From NCBI RefSeq assembly GCF_016862315.1, contig NZ_BOMS01000044.1, forward strand, positions 1 to 64,000: DNA of 64,000 nucleotides. Direction: 5' to 3'. How positions within the stretch are numbered: position 1 is the first letter of the stretch; each line of letters starts with the position of its first letter. The DNA comes from Actinoplanes palleronii (GTDB lineage Bacteria > Actinomycetota > Actinomycetes > Mycobacteriales > Micromonosporaceae). A model generated the notes under the pieces. It saw only the letters and a list, made by a program, of their open reading frames with translations. It made no database searches and was not told where the DNA came from. Made by a program: the position numbers and the translations under genes. This document shows positions 43,685 through 52,088 of this stretch, piece by piece.

Positions 43685-44773
43685 GTGACGATCGAACATG
43701 TGGCGCGGCGGGTCTGGGACGAGACGCCCGCCGAGGAGCTCGGCGTGGCGCCGGCGGCGGTGCGGACCATGCTCGCGATGGCGGCCGCGCGCGGTGCGGC
43801 CGCGCAACTGGTGGTGCTGCGGCACGGCGACGTGTTGATCGACAGGTCCTTCGGCGCGCCGCCGGACGTGCCGTTCCTGCTCTTCTCGGCCGGCAAACCA
43901 TTGATCGCCGTGCTCGTCCATCAGCTCGCTGAGCAGGGGTTGCTGCGCCTCGACGCGCCGCTGTCCGCTTACTGGCCCGGCTTCGAGGCAAACCACAAAC
44001 AAGACATCACCGTACGACAGGTGCTGCAGCATCGGTCCGGTCTCCCGTACGTGAAAAGTCTGTACCGCGACGCCCTGCTCGCGCCGGACTGGCACCGATC
44101 GGTCCGCGCCCTGGCCGCCGCCCGCCCGCACCACGCGCCCGGACGGCTGCCCGCCTACCACACGCTGAGCTACGGTTTCCTGCTCGGCGAGCTCATCCAG
44201 CGGGTCACCGGGCGTTCACTGCGCGATGTCCTGCACGAGGGGATCCGGCAACCGCTCGGCCTGCGCGACACCCACCTGAACGCGCCGCCCCGGCGGATCC
44301 CGATGCGCGGCGCCCCGTCCGGCGGCCCGCGGGCGCTGCAGTGGGCGGCGAACCGCCGGGTCACCCGGGACGCGGTGATCCCGGCGGCCACCATCTCCAG
44401 CACCGCCCGGGACCTGGCCGTCTTCTACCAGTCCCTGCTGGACTCCCGGCTGCTCGCGGCGGACGCGGTGGCCGAGGCCTGCGCGCCGTCGACCAGCGGC
44501 GAGAAGGACCTGATCCTCGGCAACCGGATCCGGTGGTCGGCCGGTTTCCAGCTGGGCGGGCACGAGAACGATCCGCTGCGACCCCGGCCGATGGGCAGAC
44601 GCAGCAGCCGGCGGGCGTTCGGCCACAACGGCTCCAACGCCTGCCTGGGCTGGGCCGACCCGTCGCGCGGGCTGGTGATGGTCTACCTGACGAACCGCCT
44701 CGAGGGCAGTCCGGAGGGGTCGCCGTACCAGTGCGAGCTGAGCGACACCCTGCTGGCGGGGGTGCGGGAGTGA
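43685..44773 (+). CDS. Serine beta-lactamase/esterase-family hydrolase
   Basis: 362 residues. Class C beta-lactamase fold: VPFLLFSAGKPLIAVLVHQLAEQG with the SxxK dyad (S-A-G-K), YHTLSYGFLLGELIQRVTGRSL with the catalytic Tyr (Y-x-N replaced by SYG), and FGHNGSNACLGWADPSRGLVMVYLTN. Usually esterases or D-aminopeptidases rather than resistance enzymes; no signal peptide, so probably cytoplasmic. Start GTG 43685 has GGGGAGG upstream. Confidence 0.88.
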   Translation: MTIEHVARRVWDETPAEELGVAPAAVRTMLAMAAARGAAAQLVVLRHGDVLIDRSFGAPPDVPFLLFSAGKPLIAVLVHQLAEQGLLRLDAPLSAYWPGFEANHKQDITVRQVLQHRSGLPYVKSLYRDALLAPDWHRSVRALAAARPHHAPGRLPAYHTLSYGFLLGELIQRVTGRSLRDVLHEGIRQPLGLRDTHLNAPPRRIPMRGAPSGGPRALQWAANRRVTRDAVIPAATISSTARDLAVFYQSLLDSRLLAADAVAEACAPSTSGEKDLILGNRIRWSAGFQLGGHENDPLRPRPMGRRSSRRAFGHNGSNACLGWADPSRGLVMVYLTNRLEGSPEGSPYQCELSDTLLAGVRE

Positions 44774-44830
44774 TTTTGTTGCGGTGGCGTGCCCCTTGCT
44801 CGCCGGGGCGCGGCGGTAGAGTCGCGGCGC

Positions 44831-45499
44831 ATGGAGCTGGATCATCTGGCGCATCTGCGGCGGGAACTGGCCGCTTTCCACGACTGCCTGAGCGATGACC
44901 TGACGGCGCCGGTCGTGCACTGCGGGGAGTGGACCCTGCGCGACCTGGCCGACCACCTGGGCAACGGGAACCTGTGGGCGGCCACCGCGGTCACGGAGCG
45001 GCACGGGCGGTTCCCGCGGCCACCCGCGCCGGCCGACATCGGCCCGTGGTTCGCCGGCACCGCGCAGACGTTGACGTCCGCGCTGGCGGTGGACCCGGCG
45101 ACCGAGGCGTGGACGTTCGCGCCGCCGCACACCGTCGGGTTCTGGCGACGGCGGCGCTGCCTGGAGACGCTGGTGCACCGGTGGGACGCGGAGCACGCGC
45201 TGGGCGGGGCGGGCGCGCTGGACCCGGCGTTGTGCGCGGACGGGATCGACGAGGTCTTCGACACCTTCGCGCCGCGGCAGGTGCGGATGGGCCGGATGCC
45301 CGTACCGAAGAAGTCGGTTTTGTTCGTGGCGACCGACCTGGACCGATCGTGGACCGCGGGCCCGGACCGCCCGGTGGCGACACTGGAGGGTTCGGCGGCG
45401 GACCTGTTCCTGGCCCTGTGGAACCGGCTGCCGTGGTCCGCGCTCAGCGGTGACCCCGAGGCCGCGCGGGCGGCGCTGCCGGGCCCGCTCGTCCCCTAG
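44831..45499 (+). CDS. Mycothiol-dependent maleylpyruvate isomerase-family protein (DinB-like)
   Basis: 222 residues. N-terminal DinB-like helical bundle: LDHLAHLRRELAAFHDCL, WTLRDLADHLGNGNLWAATAV and a metal-binding set with the His of ADHLG and the later LVHRWDAEHALG. The C-terminal MDMPI domain ends AADLFLALWNRLPWSAL. Such proteins use mycothiol, which fits an actinomycete. Start ATG 44831 matches the family. Confidence 0.87.
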   Translation: MELDHLAHLRRELAAFHDCLSDDLTAPVVHCGEWTLRDLADHLGNGNLWAATAVTERHGRFPRPPAPADIGPWFAGTAQTLTSALAVDPATEAWTFAPPHTVGFWRRRRCLETLVHRWDAEHALGGAGALDPALCADGIDEVFDTFAPRQVRMGRMPVPKKSVLFVATDLDRSWTAGPDRPVATLEGSAADLFLALWNRLPWSALSGDPEAARAALPGPLVP

Positions 45500-45553
45500 G
45501 CACCGGCGGAATAATCGGCAGACGGGTGCGGCCGGCGTCACGATAATGGGCCG

Positions 45554-45979
45554 GTGATCACTAAATTCAGTCCGGACACGGTGCATGAGACGGCTGGGTA
45601 CAGCCATGTGACGATCTCGGAGGCGGGCCGGCTGGCGCATCTGGCCGGGCAGTGTCCGCTCGACCTGGGCGGCCAGGTGGTCGGGGAGACCGGTGACTTC
45701 GCCGGGCAGACCGCGCAGGTGATCGCCAACTGTCTCGCGGTGCTGGCGGCGGCCGGGGCGGCGCCCGCGGACGTGGTGCGCTCGGTGATCTATGTGGTCA
45801 GCCCGGACAGCACGGTGCTCGCGGCGGTGTGGGATCAGCTCAACGCGTCGCCGCTGGCGCCGGCGTTCGGCACCGCGAGCACGCTGGTGGGCGTGGCCTC
45901 GCTCGGCTATCGGGGCCAGCTCGTCGAGGTCGACCTGACCGCAGCCCTGCGGGACGAGCCGACGGCTGACCGGGACTGA
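45554..45979 (+). CDS. RidA-family protein
   Basis: 141 residues with the RidA/YjgF trimer motifs: YSHVTISEAGRLAHLAGQCPLDLGGQVV, DFAGQTAQVIANCLAVLAAAGA, VVRSVIYVV and FGTASTLVGVASLGYRGQLVEVDL. Several family members deaminate reactive enamines; the catalytic Arg of the classical RidA is not clear here. Start GTG 45554. Two bases before the Nudix gene. Confidence 0.88.
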   Translation: MITKFSPDTVHETAGYSHVTISEAGRLAHLAGQCPLDLGGQVVGETGDFAGQTAQVIANCLAVLAAAGAAPADVVRSVIYVVSPDSTVLAAVWDQLNASPLAPAFGTASTLVGVASLGYRGQLVEVDLTAALRDEPTADRD

Positions 45980-45981
45980 CG

Positions 45982-46461
45982 GTGGCGGTCACCGAGATGC
46001 GGCTGGCGGCGTACGCGATCTGCCTCGAAGAGGACCGCGTGCTGCTCGTCCGGTGTCCGCCGGTGATCGGGCCGGCGCTGTGGACGCTGCCCGGCGGGCG
46101 GGTCGAGCACGGCGAGGACCCGGTGGACGCGGTGATCCGGGAGGTCGCCGAGGAGACCGGCTGCGACGGTGTGGTGGAGCGGCTGCTCGGCGTCGACTCC
46201 CGGGTGATCCCGTCCGCCGAGCGGCTGAATCGTGGTCCTGACCTGCACAATGTCGGCGTCTTCTATCAGGTTCGGCTCACCGGGGGCTCGCTCCGGCCGG
46301 AGCCCGGCGGCGCGACGATCGGGCCGGCCTGGGTCCGGGTCGGTGACGTCGCGGGCGAGGTCCGCTCGTCACTGGTCGATATCGGGCTGGCGCTCGCGGC
46401 GCAGCGGCCGGCCACCGGTCATGTGTCCCCGGTCGAGATAGCCGGCCTGCTGCGCCACTGA
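45982..46461 (+). CDS. Nudix hydrolase
   Basis: 159 residues. Complete Nudix box GGRVEHGEDPVDAVIREVAEETGCD (GX5EX7REVXEEXG), with the preceding GPALWTLPGG. Metal-dependent pyrophosphohydrolase of nucleotide derivatives, substrate not predictable. GTG 45982 is nearly contiguous with the ridA stop, so the two are co-transcribed. Confidence 0.92.
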   Translation: MAVTEMRLAAYAICLEEDRVLLVRCPPVIGPALWTLPGGRVEHGEDPVDAVIREVAEETGCDGVVERLLGVDSRVIPSAERLNRGPDLHNVGVFYQVRLTGGSLRPEPGGATIGPAWVRVGDVAGEVRSSLVDIGLALAAQRPATGHVSPVEIAGLLRH

Positions 46462-46508
46462 CCGTTCCGGGCGGCCGGCACACCGGTCACCGAGGGAGCG
46501 CTTGCTGC

Positions 46509-46826
46509 CTAGACCGCCACGAGGCCGGCGGAACCGTTGGCGATGTCCACTCGGAAGGACAGGCCGGTCGCCCTGGTCAACCGGGCCAACGTCGCCAGTC
46601 CCGGTGCCTCCTCGCCCTTTTCGAGACGGGCGATCGCCGGCTGCTTCAGCCCGGTGACCTCGGCGAGTTTGCGCTGGGAGAGGTCGTGTCCGGCTCGGTA
46701 CCTCACCACGGCCACCGCAACCTCGCGGGCGAACGCCGTCCGATCCCATTCATCCTGGAACTCGGGATCGGCCTCGCGCCGGTCCTCGATCACTTCTTCG
46801 ACGGCTTTGAGGTCGGACAGCTTCAC
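46509..46826 (-). CDS. HigA-like XRE antitoxin
   Basis: 105 residues. HTH in the C-terminal half: GHDLSQRKLAEVTGLKQPAIARLEKGEEAPGLATLARLTRATGLSF. The N-terminal part (LKAVEEVIEDRREADPEFQDEWDRTAFAREV) is the toxin-binding region typical of HigA antitoxins in HigBA order. Start GTG 46826 has AGGAGG six bases upstream, one base after the toxin stop. Confidence 0.88.
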   Translation of the reverse strand: MKLSDLKAVEEVIEDRREADPEFQDEWDRTAFAREVAVAVVRYRAGHDLSQRKLAEVTGLKQPAIARLEKGEEAPGLATLARLTRATGLSFRVDIANGSAGLVAV

Positions 46827-46827
46827 G

Positions 46828-47160
46828 TCAATCCTCCTGCAGTTCGTCCAGCCGTTTTTCCGCCGCCCTGACGGCCCGCCGGAAACCCCGCCGGTCGCTC
46901 GCTGCTTCCGGGGCGATCGCGGCGATGACGAAGACCTCGCCCACTCGCCGATACAGCCCCCGCCACGGACTGTTTCCCGCGCGCGGGCGAAGTTCACGGA
47001 GCTTTGCCGCCTCGTTGACGTTGCTGGAGTGAGGGAACGGCAATCCAGCGCCAAGGGCGGCAAGCTTCTCGGCCGCGTGGAGCATCGCACCAGCCTCGGT
47101 GCCGGGAAGTTTTGCCAGTTCTGCCTCAGCCTCCGGATGTAGGGCAACCTTCCAGGTCAT
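46828..47160 (-). CDS. HigB-like (Gp49-type) toxin
   Basis: 110 residues. Begins MTWKVALHPEAEAELAKLPG and has AAKLRELRPRAGNSPWRGLYRRVGEVFVIAAIAPEAASDRRGF, the RelE/HigB fold core with the basic residues of the mRNA cleft. Toxin-before-antitoxin order is the HigBA hallmark. These toxins cut ribosome-bound mRNA. Preceded by a CGATAAC dyad likely bound by the antitoxin. Confidence 0.85.
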   Translation of the reverse strand: MTWKVALHPEAEAELAKLPGTEAGAMLHAAEKLAALGAGLPFPHSSNVNEAAKLRELRPRAGNSPWRGLYRRVGEVFVIAAIAPEAASDRRGFRRAVRAAEKRLDELQED

Positions 47161-47167
47161 GGTCGGA

Positions 47168-47187
47168 CGATAACGATTCTGTTATCG
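47168..47187 (-). promoter_or_regulatory. Operator dyad before the HigBA-type module
   Basis: CGATAAC-GATTCT-GTTATCG (47168-47187), 7-base arms and a 6-base spacer, eight bases before the toxin start. It overlaps the likely promoter and is the natural site for antitoxin autorepression. Confidence 0.65.
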
Positions 47188-47247
47188 CTCGACGATACCT
47201 CGTCCGGGTTCGTCCTTGCCACTGACCCTGGTCGGGTACCCGCCCGG

Positions 47248-48015
47248 TCAGGGCGGGGGGAGCAGGGCGGGGAGGTCGGCTATGGAGTTGATGGTGTGGG
47301 TGGGGCGGGGGAGGGCTTCGGTGGCCTGCTGGTCGAGGTATTTGCCGGTGCGGACCTGGACCGATGTGGCTCCGGCGGTGATGGCCATCGGGATGTCGGT
47401 GGTGCCGTCGTCGCCGACCACCCACAGCAGGTCGGCCGGGGCGGACTGGGCGGCCAGGCGCAGGAAGTCCTGGCTCGGCTTACCCAGGACCCGGGCCGGT
47501 TTGCCGGCCGCGAACTCGATGGCGGCGACGATCGCGCCGGTGTCGACGTGGTCGCCGTCGGCGGCGCGGAAATAGCGGCCGCGCTGCAGGGCCAGCAGCT
47601 CGGCGCCGGCGCGGACCGCGCGGAAGGCCGCGTCGAGTGCCGGGTAGCTGAGCGTCTCGCGGCAGTCGCCGACGACGACGTGGGTCGGCGGGCCGGCGTC
47701 CGGGCTGCGGTGGGCGGCCAACTCGTCCCGGACCGCGCGGTCGGCCAGGACCAGGACGCGGCTGCCCGGCGTGGCGGCGAGGATCTCCCGGGCCGCGATC
47801 ACCGGGGTGAAGATCTCGCCGAGGGCGACCGGGATGCCCAGGCGGCGGATCCGGTCGACCAGGGTGGCCTCGGACTGCGAATCCGTGTTGGTGAAGATGC
47901 GGACGGTGTGGCCGGCTCGGCGCAACTCCACCACGGCGCGGGCTGCGCCCGGCACCGGCTGGCCGCGTTCGATGAGGGTGCCGTCCAGATCGAGCAGTAC
48001 CACGCGCGGTTCCAT
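47248..48015 (-). CDS. HAD-superfamily phosphatase (NagD/LHPP type)
   Basis: 255 residues. HAD motifs: VVLLDLDGTLIERG (nucleophile Asp), VRIFTNTDSQSEATL (Thr motif II, TNTDS), VLGKPSQDFLRLAA (Lys motif III) and WVVGDDGTTDIPMAITAGATSVQVRTGKY (motif IV). The cap-region layout is of the NagD/phosphoglycolate type. Hydrolyses small phosphate esters. Start ATG 48015 has GGGAG close upstream; a GTG further up is possible. Confidence 0.88.
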   Translation of the reverse strand: MEPRVVLLDLDGTLIERGQPVPGAARAVVELRRAGHTVRIFTNTDSQSEATLVDRIRRLGIPVALGEIFTPVIAAREILAATPGSRVLVLADRAVRDELAAHRSPDAGPPTHVVVGDCRETLSYPALDAAFRAVRAGAELLALQRGRYFRAADGDHVDTGAIVAAIEFAAGKPARVLGKPSQDFLRLAAQSAPADLLWVVGDDGTTDIPMAITAGATSVQVRTGKYLDQQATEALPRPTHTINSIADLPALLPPP

Positions 48016-48277
48016 GAGCTCCCGTCCGCCGGTGAACCGGGGCAGCCTATCGCGGAGGTCGTCGATATCGTTCACATCGCGGCCGGGCGTGTGGTTCCGG
48101 AACGTGGCGGGGCCATCCGGAAAAACGTCGGGGTCGCTCGAGGAGTGTGCCGCGGACGTCGGCGAGGAGTTCACCGCCGGGCAGCGTGCGGCCGTGGAGC
48201 AGCGGCACGCGACGGTGCCCGGCAGTCACCGCTGAGCCGGGAAACCCGGTCGAGGAATTGCGGGTAGGGGGATAGGT

Positions 48278-48931
48278 TTGCCGACTGTGCATGCCGAGAT
48301 GATTTCTGTGCCGGGTGGGCGGACGACGCTGTCGGATCGTCGTACGCAAAGGTCGTGGGATGTCGAATTTGATTCTTATCTGCTCGGGGCGGTGCCGGTC
48401 ACGCAGGCGGAATACGCCGAGGTGACCGGGGAACGGCCGGGCAGTGTGCCGGGTGAACGGCTGCCGGTGGAGAGTGTTTCCTGGTGGGACGTGGTGCGGT
48501 ATTGCAATGCGCGGTCGGAACGGGAAGGTCTGCGCCCGGCCTATCAGGGTGGGGAATGGGACCCGGACGCCGACGGATATCGGCTGCCGACCGAAGCGGA
48601 ATGGGAGAACGCGTGCCGGGCCGGCACCAGCGGGCCGCGGTACGGGGAACTCGACGAGATCGCCTGGTACCGGGGTAATTCCGGTGAGCGGCCGCACGAG
48701 GTGGGCACCCGGGCGCCGAACGCGTGGGGTTTTCACGACATGCTCGGCAACGTGTGGGACTGGTGCTGGGACGTCTACGACGCCGAGGTGTACGGCGAGT
48801 ACCGGGTGCTGCGCGGTGGCGGATGGTTCGACGAGCAGTGGAGTTGCCGGGCCTCGGTGCGCCGCCGCAGCCACCCCGACCTGAAGATCGAGGACGTCGG
48901 GTTCCGGGTGGCCAGAAACGGACGTCCGTGA
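48278..48931 (+). CDS. SUMF1/FGE-fold protein
   Basis: 217 residues. The formylglycine-generating-enzyme fold shows FDSYLLGAVPVTQAEYAEVTG, VSWWDVVRYCNARSEREGL, YRLPTEAEWENACRAGTSG, PNAWGFHDMLGNVWDWCWD and VLRGGGWFDEQWSCRASVRR with VGFRVAR. The CxxxxC active pair of true FGE is not seen in the last motif, so sulfatase activation is unlikely; related members act in natural-product or signalling chemistry. The TTG start at 48278 has GGGGG upstream; GTG 48287 is the alternative. Confidence 0.8.
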   Translation: MPTVHAEMISVPGGRTTLSDRRTQRSWDVEFDSYLLGAVPVTQAEYAEVTGERPGSVPGERLPVESVSWWDVVRYCNARSEREGLRPAYQGGEWDPDADGYRLPTEAEWENACRAGTSGPRYGELDEIAWYRGNSGERPHEVGTRAPNAWGFHDMLGNVWDWCWDVYDAEVYGEYRVLRGGGWFDEQWSCRASVRRRSHPDLKIEDVGFRVARNGRP

Positions 48932-49470
48932 GGAGAGCGGTGTGGATCAACGGGGTGTCCGGGTCGGGCAAGAGCGCGCTCGCCGCGGTCCTGGCCGGGC
49001 GGGGCCTGACCGCGATCGACGCGGACGAGGACCCGGCGCTGGCCGGCTGGGTCGACGAGGACGGCCGGCCGGTCGCCGAGTCGCAGACCGACGCCGGCTG
49101 GCTGCGCAGGCACCGCTGGGTGTGGCACCCGGAGCGGCTGGACGAGCTGATCGGCGCGCCCGGGAGCGCGGACGCCGGCACGGTCTACGTGTGCGGGAAC
49201 GCCGCCAACGACGCCGAGCTGTGGGACCGGTTCGCGCGGGTCGTGCTGCTGGTCGTCGACGAGCCGACGATGCTGGCCCGGCTGGACGACCCGGCGCGGG
49301 ACAACGACTTCGGCCGGTCGCCCGACGAGCGGGCCCTGTGCGTGGAGTGGCTGCCGAGTTTTCAGCGCGAGCGGCTGGCCCTCGGCGCGATCCTGATCGA
49401 CGCGACTCAGCCGCTCGAGCAGGTGGCGGATGCCGTGATCACAGCGGGAACAACCACCCCAGCGCCCTGA
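48928..49470 (+). CDS. P-loop kinase-like protein coupled to the SUMF1-fold gene
   Basis: 180 residues. Walker A INGVSGSGKSALAAVLAG (residues 7-24, GxxGSGKS). The middle has WVDEDGRPVAESQTDAGWLRRHRWVWHPERLDELI and the last part FGRSPDERALCVEWLPSFQRERLALGAILIDATQPLEQVADAVI. Looks like the gluconate/shikimate-type small kinases, but no substrate motif. The GTG overlaps the previous stop (GTGA); a later GTG (48940) has AGGAG and is equally possible. Confidence 0.8.
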   Translation: MRRAVWINGVSGSGKSALAAVLAGRGLTAIDADEDPALAGWVDEDGRPVAESQTDAGWLRRHRWVWHPERLDELIGAPGSADAGTVYVCGNAANDAELWDRFARVVLLVVDEPTMLARLDDPARDNDFGRSPDERALCVEWLPSFQRERLALGAILIDATQPLEQVADAVITAGTTTPAP

Positions 49471-50242
49471 GCGACTTCTCCACATACTTGATCCGCCCGG
49501 CCTCCAGCCCGTAGGCCAGATCCTCCAGGACACCGCACCGGGCGTAGAACACCGCCCGGTCCCGCAATGACGGATCACCCGGCAGCGCGGCCGGCCCGAG
49601 ATCGCGGAACAGCCGGCCGAGGTCGCAGGCCGGGTCGACCAGCGCCGCGTCACTCCAGTCGATCACGCCGGTGACCTCACCGGCCGCGTCGACGAGCACG
49701 TGCTCGATGCCCAGGTCGTTGTGCGAGAAGACGAGGGTGTCACCGTCGGGCGGCGGGGCGGTGTCCAGGAACGCCTCGACCCGGCCGCGGAACGGCGCCG
49801 GGAGGTCCCCGGCCACCGCCGGGTAGGTGGCCACCGCCTCGCGCAGCCATTCGGCCAGGGGCAGGTCGTCGACCTCGACCAGGCCTTCCACCCGCGCGGC
49901 CGGGACCGCGTGCAGGGCGGCGAGCAGGCCGGTGAGCGCGGCCGGGTGCACCGGCACGGCCAGGTCGAGCAGCGGGGTGCCGGCCAGTTTGCGGTAGGCG
50001 AGACATCCCTGCTCGGCCAGGACGAACACCGGCGTGGGCACCGGCACCGGGGAGACCTCGGCGACCAGGGTGAGCAGGCGCGCCTCCCGGTCGGTCTGCT
50101 CGGGATCGGGTGCCTTGCTCATCCGTACGATGAGATCGTTGTTGATCTCGTAGGCGAAGTGGTCGACGCCTTCGCCGACGAGGACCACCGACTCCACCCC
50201 GAGGCCGGGCTGGCCGGCGGCCACGGCACTGCGCACGTCCAC
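49439..50242 (-). CDS. Aminoglycoside-phosphotransferase-family kinase-like protein
   Basis: 267 residues. Kinase-like fold: LVGEGVDHFAYEINNDLIVRMSK (ATP loop and Lys), the Brenner motif SHNDLGIEHVLVDAAG and GVIDWSDAALVDPACDLGRLFRDL (metal-binding Asp). The Asn of the Brenner motif is replaced by His in HNDLGIEHVL, common in this subgroup. Substrate unknown; do not read as a resistance gene. Overlaps the convergent kinase-like gene by 32 bases. Confidence 0.85.
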   Translation of the reverse strand: MDVRSAVAAGQPGLGVESVVLVGEGVDHFAYEINNDLIVRMSKAPDPEQTDREARLLTLVAEVSPVPVPTPVFVLAEQGCLAYRKLAGTPLLDLAVPVHPAALTGLLAALHAVPAARVEGLVEVDDLPLAEWLREAVATYPAVAGDLPAPFRGRVEAFLDTAPPPDGDTLVFSHNDLGIEHVLVDAAGEVTGVIDWSDAALVDPACDLGRLFRDLGPAALPGDPSLRDRAVFYARCGVLEDLAYGLEAGRIKYVEKSLRALGWLFPL

Positions 50243-50251
50243 CGGCTCAGG

Positions 50252-50854
50252 TTACGGCCCGCCGGTCAGGTAGCGGGTCAGCATCGTGATCATCTCCTGC
50301 TCGAGCGAGGCCTGGTCGACCTCCGCCGCGCTCAGCCAGTGCACACCCATCTCGACCGTGGTGATCAGCAGGTGGGCCGCGGTGGTGGTGTTCGCGACGT
50401 CGACCTCCGGATAGCGGTCGAGCAGGTCACGGATCTCGACGACCCGGTCCTGGTACTGCTCGGTGATCTTGGTGAGCACGTCCGGCCAGCGCAGCGCCTG
50501 CTCCATCAGCACGTGCAGCAGCTGCGGGTCGTCCTGGTGCGCCTCGATCGAGGCCTGGACGATGGCCCGCAACTCGTCGGCGAGCGACGCGGCGGGCTCC
50601 GGCGAAGCGGGCTTGCCACGGTCCATGTGCCGGGCGAACAGCTCGACCAGGATGGCGTCCTTGCTCGGGTAGTACTGGTACAGCGACCCGATCGACACCC
50701 CGGCCCGTTCCGCGATCCGGTTGGTGGTGCCGGCGGCGTAGCCGTGCTCGGCGAAAACGTGAGCAGCCGCGGCCAGGATCCGCTGCCGGGTCAGCTCGGC
50801 GCGCACCTGGCGGGGCGTTCGCCGTGGTTGCAGGTTCGTGTCGTCGGGTGTCAC
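50252..50854 (-). CDS. TetR-family regulator, divergent from siderophore-interacting protein gene
   Basis: 200 residues. HTH at residues 22-68: RILAAAAHVFAEHGYAAGTTNRIAERAGVSIGSLYQYYPSKDAIL. C-terminal TetR_C helices (LADELRAIVQASIEAHQDDPQLLHVLMEQAL). Start GTG 50854 follows GAGGAA. It faces the gene at 50.9 kb across a 96-base promoter with the dyad GAGCAATTGCTC, and probably represses both. Confidence 0.9.
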   Translation of the reverse strand: MTPDDTNLQPRRTPRQVRAELTRQRILAAAAHVFAEHGYAAGTTNRIAERAGVSIGSLYQYYPSKDAILVELFARHMDRGKPASPEPAASLADELRAIVQASIEAHQDDPQLLHVLMEQALRWPDVLTKITEQYQDRVVEIRDLLDRYPEVDVANTTTAAHLLITTVEMGVHWLSAAEVDQASLEQEMITMLTRYLTGGP

Positions 50855-50896
50855 GGCGGGTTCCTCACCGGGGTAAAAGCGAGTAGCGGACGATGC

Positions 50897-50908
50897 GAGC
50901 AATTGCTC
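50897..50908. promoter_or_regulatory. GAGCAATTGCTC operator between TetR and siderophore-interacting protein genes
   Basis: A perfect 12-bp palindrome in the 96-base divergent region, 43 bases from each start. It fits a TetR autoregulatory site. No iron box was seen here, so iron control, if any, goes through the TetR protein. Confidence 0.6.
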
Positions 50909-50950
50909 ATAATTACGGCTCGACCTGCGGAAACACTTGAGGTGAGAGCT

Positions 50951-51664
50951 GTGCCGACCCTACTCGACCGACTCGTGCGCCGCGCCCCGGTGCAGCGCGT
51001 CACGCCGGTGACCCCCTGGATGGTGGAGGTCCGGATCGCCGGCCCGGCCCTGCGCGACCTGCCCTGGACGCCGGGTCAGCACCTGACCGTGCTGCCCGGT
51101 TCGCCGCACGGGGTGCTCGGCGCGCTGCGCACCGGCTGGCGCAGTTACACGATCTGGGACCTGCACCCGGACGGGGTCCTTGACCTGCGGATCGTCACGC
51201 ACGGCCACGACGGGCCGGGGACTCGATGGGCGCGGTCGGTCCAGGTGGGCGACGAGGTCGCGGTCACCCCGCCGGAAGGACGCCTCACGGTACGACCGGA
51301 AGCGCCGTATCACCTGCTCGTCGGTGAGGAGACCGGCGCCGTGGCGATGGGGGCGATCGCCCGCGCGGTCCCGCCCGGCGCACCGGTGCACGGGGTGATC
51401 GAGGTGGACACCCCGGACGACCGGCCGGCGATGCCGCGCGGCGACGAGCTGCAGTGGGCGTACCGCAACGGCGCGAGCGCGGCGTCGTCCCCGGCCCTGC
51501 TGGGCGCGCTCAAGACGCTGGTGCTGCCGGACGAGCCCGGTGTCGCCTACGTGGCGGGCGAGGCCCGGACGTGTCAGAAGGTCCGCGCGCACCTGCTGCA
51601 CGACCGGGGCTGGCCGCGCGCCAACATCCGCCTGCACGCGTACTGGACGGCGAAAATGTCCTGA
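50951..51664 (+). CDS. Siderophore-interacting (ViuB-like) FAD-dependent reductase
   Basis: 237 residues. FAD-binding domain with LPWTPGQHLTVLPGSP and GWRSYTIWDLHPDGVLDLRIVTHGHDGPGTRWARSVQVGDEVAVTPPEG; SIP C-terminal domain HLLVGEETGAVAMGAIARAVPPGAPVHGVIEVDTPDDR and VAYVAGEARTCQKVRAHLLHDRGWPRANIRLHAYW. These proteins reduce ferric siderophores in the cytoplasm to free the iron. Start GTG 50951. Confidence 0.92.
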   Translation: MPTLLDRLVRRAPVQRVTPVTPWMVEVRIAGPALRDLPWTPGQHLTVLPGSPHGVLGALRTGWRSYTIWDLHPDGVLDLRIVTHGHDGPGTRWARSVQVGDEVAVTPPEGRLTVRPEAPYHLLVGEETGAVAMGAIARAVPPGAPVHGVIEVDTPDDRPAMPRGDELQWAYRNGASAASSPALLGALKTLVLPDEPGVAYVAGEARTCQKVRAHLLHDRGWPRANIRLHAYWTAKMS

Positions 51665-51764
51665 AAGAATTCTCCGGTGGCGCTGTCGGATCGGGGTGAC
51701 GGCGTTCGTAGCAGGGGTGAGCGGCGCCCACCCGGGCCGGCCGGACCAGAGGAGATGTTCAGCG

Positions 51765-52088
51765 ATGCAGTACCTGTTCTCGGTGATCCACGACAGTGAG
51801 GCCCTGGCCACCGACGAGGAGATGGCGGCCATCGACGTGTTCAACGACCGGCTGCAGGCCGACGGGCACTGGGTGTTCGCCGGCGGGCTGGGCTTCCCGT
51901 ACTCGGCCACCGTGATCGACAACCGGGGCGGCGACGCGCTGGTCACCGACGGGCCGTTCGTGGAGTCGAAGGAATACCTGGCCGGCTTCTGGATCATCGA
52001 GGCGGCCGACCTGGACGTGGCGCTCCGGCTCGCCACCGAGGCGTCGCAGCACTGCAACCGCAAGGTCGAGGTCCGGCCGTTCCTGTGA
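51765..52088 (+). CDS. YCII/DGPF-family protein (partner of second ECF42 sigma)
   Basis: 107 residues starting MQYLFSVIHDSE with the motif LVTDGPFVESKEYLAGFWIIEAADLDVALRLATEA. Same family as the protein at 1228, but a distinct subtype. Its stop overlaps the start of the second ECF42 gene. Start ATG 51765; a GAGGAG lies somewhat far upstream. Confidence 0.88.
   Translation: MQYLFSVIHDSEALATDEEMAAIDVFNDRLQADGHWVFAGGLGFPYSATVIDNRGGDALVTDGPFVESKEYLAGFWIIEAADLDVALRLATEASQHCNRKVEVRPFL

Noticed and set aside
48278..48931. True formylglycine-generating enzyme (sulfatase activator)
   Set aside because: The CxxxxC catalytic pair expected in the last FGE motif is not present, and no sulfatase gene is nearby.
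49439..50242. Aminoglycoside resistance gene
   Set aside because: The fold is APH-like, but the Brenner motif is of the HNDLGIEHVL subgroup that is common in metabolic kinases, and there is no resistance or mobile context.
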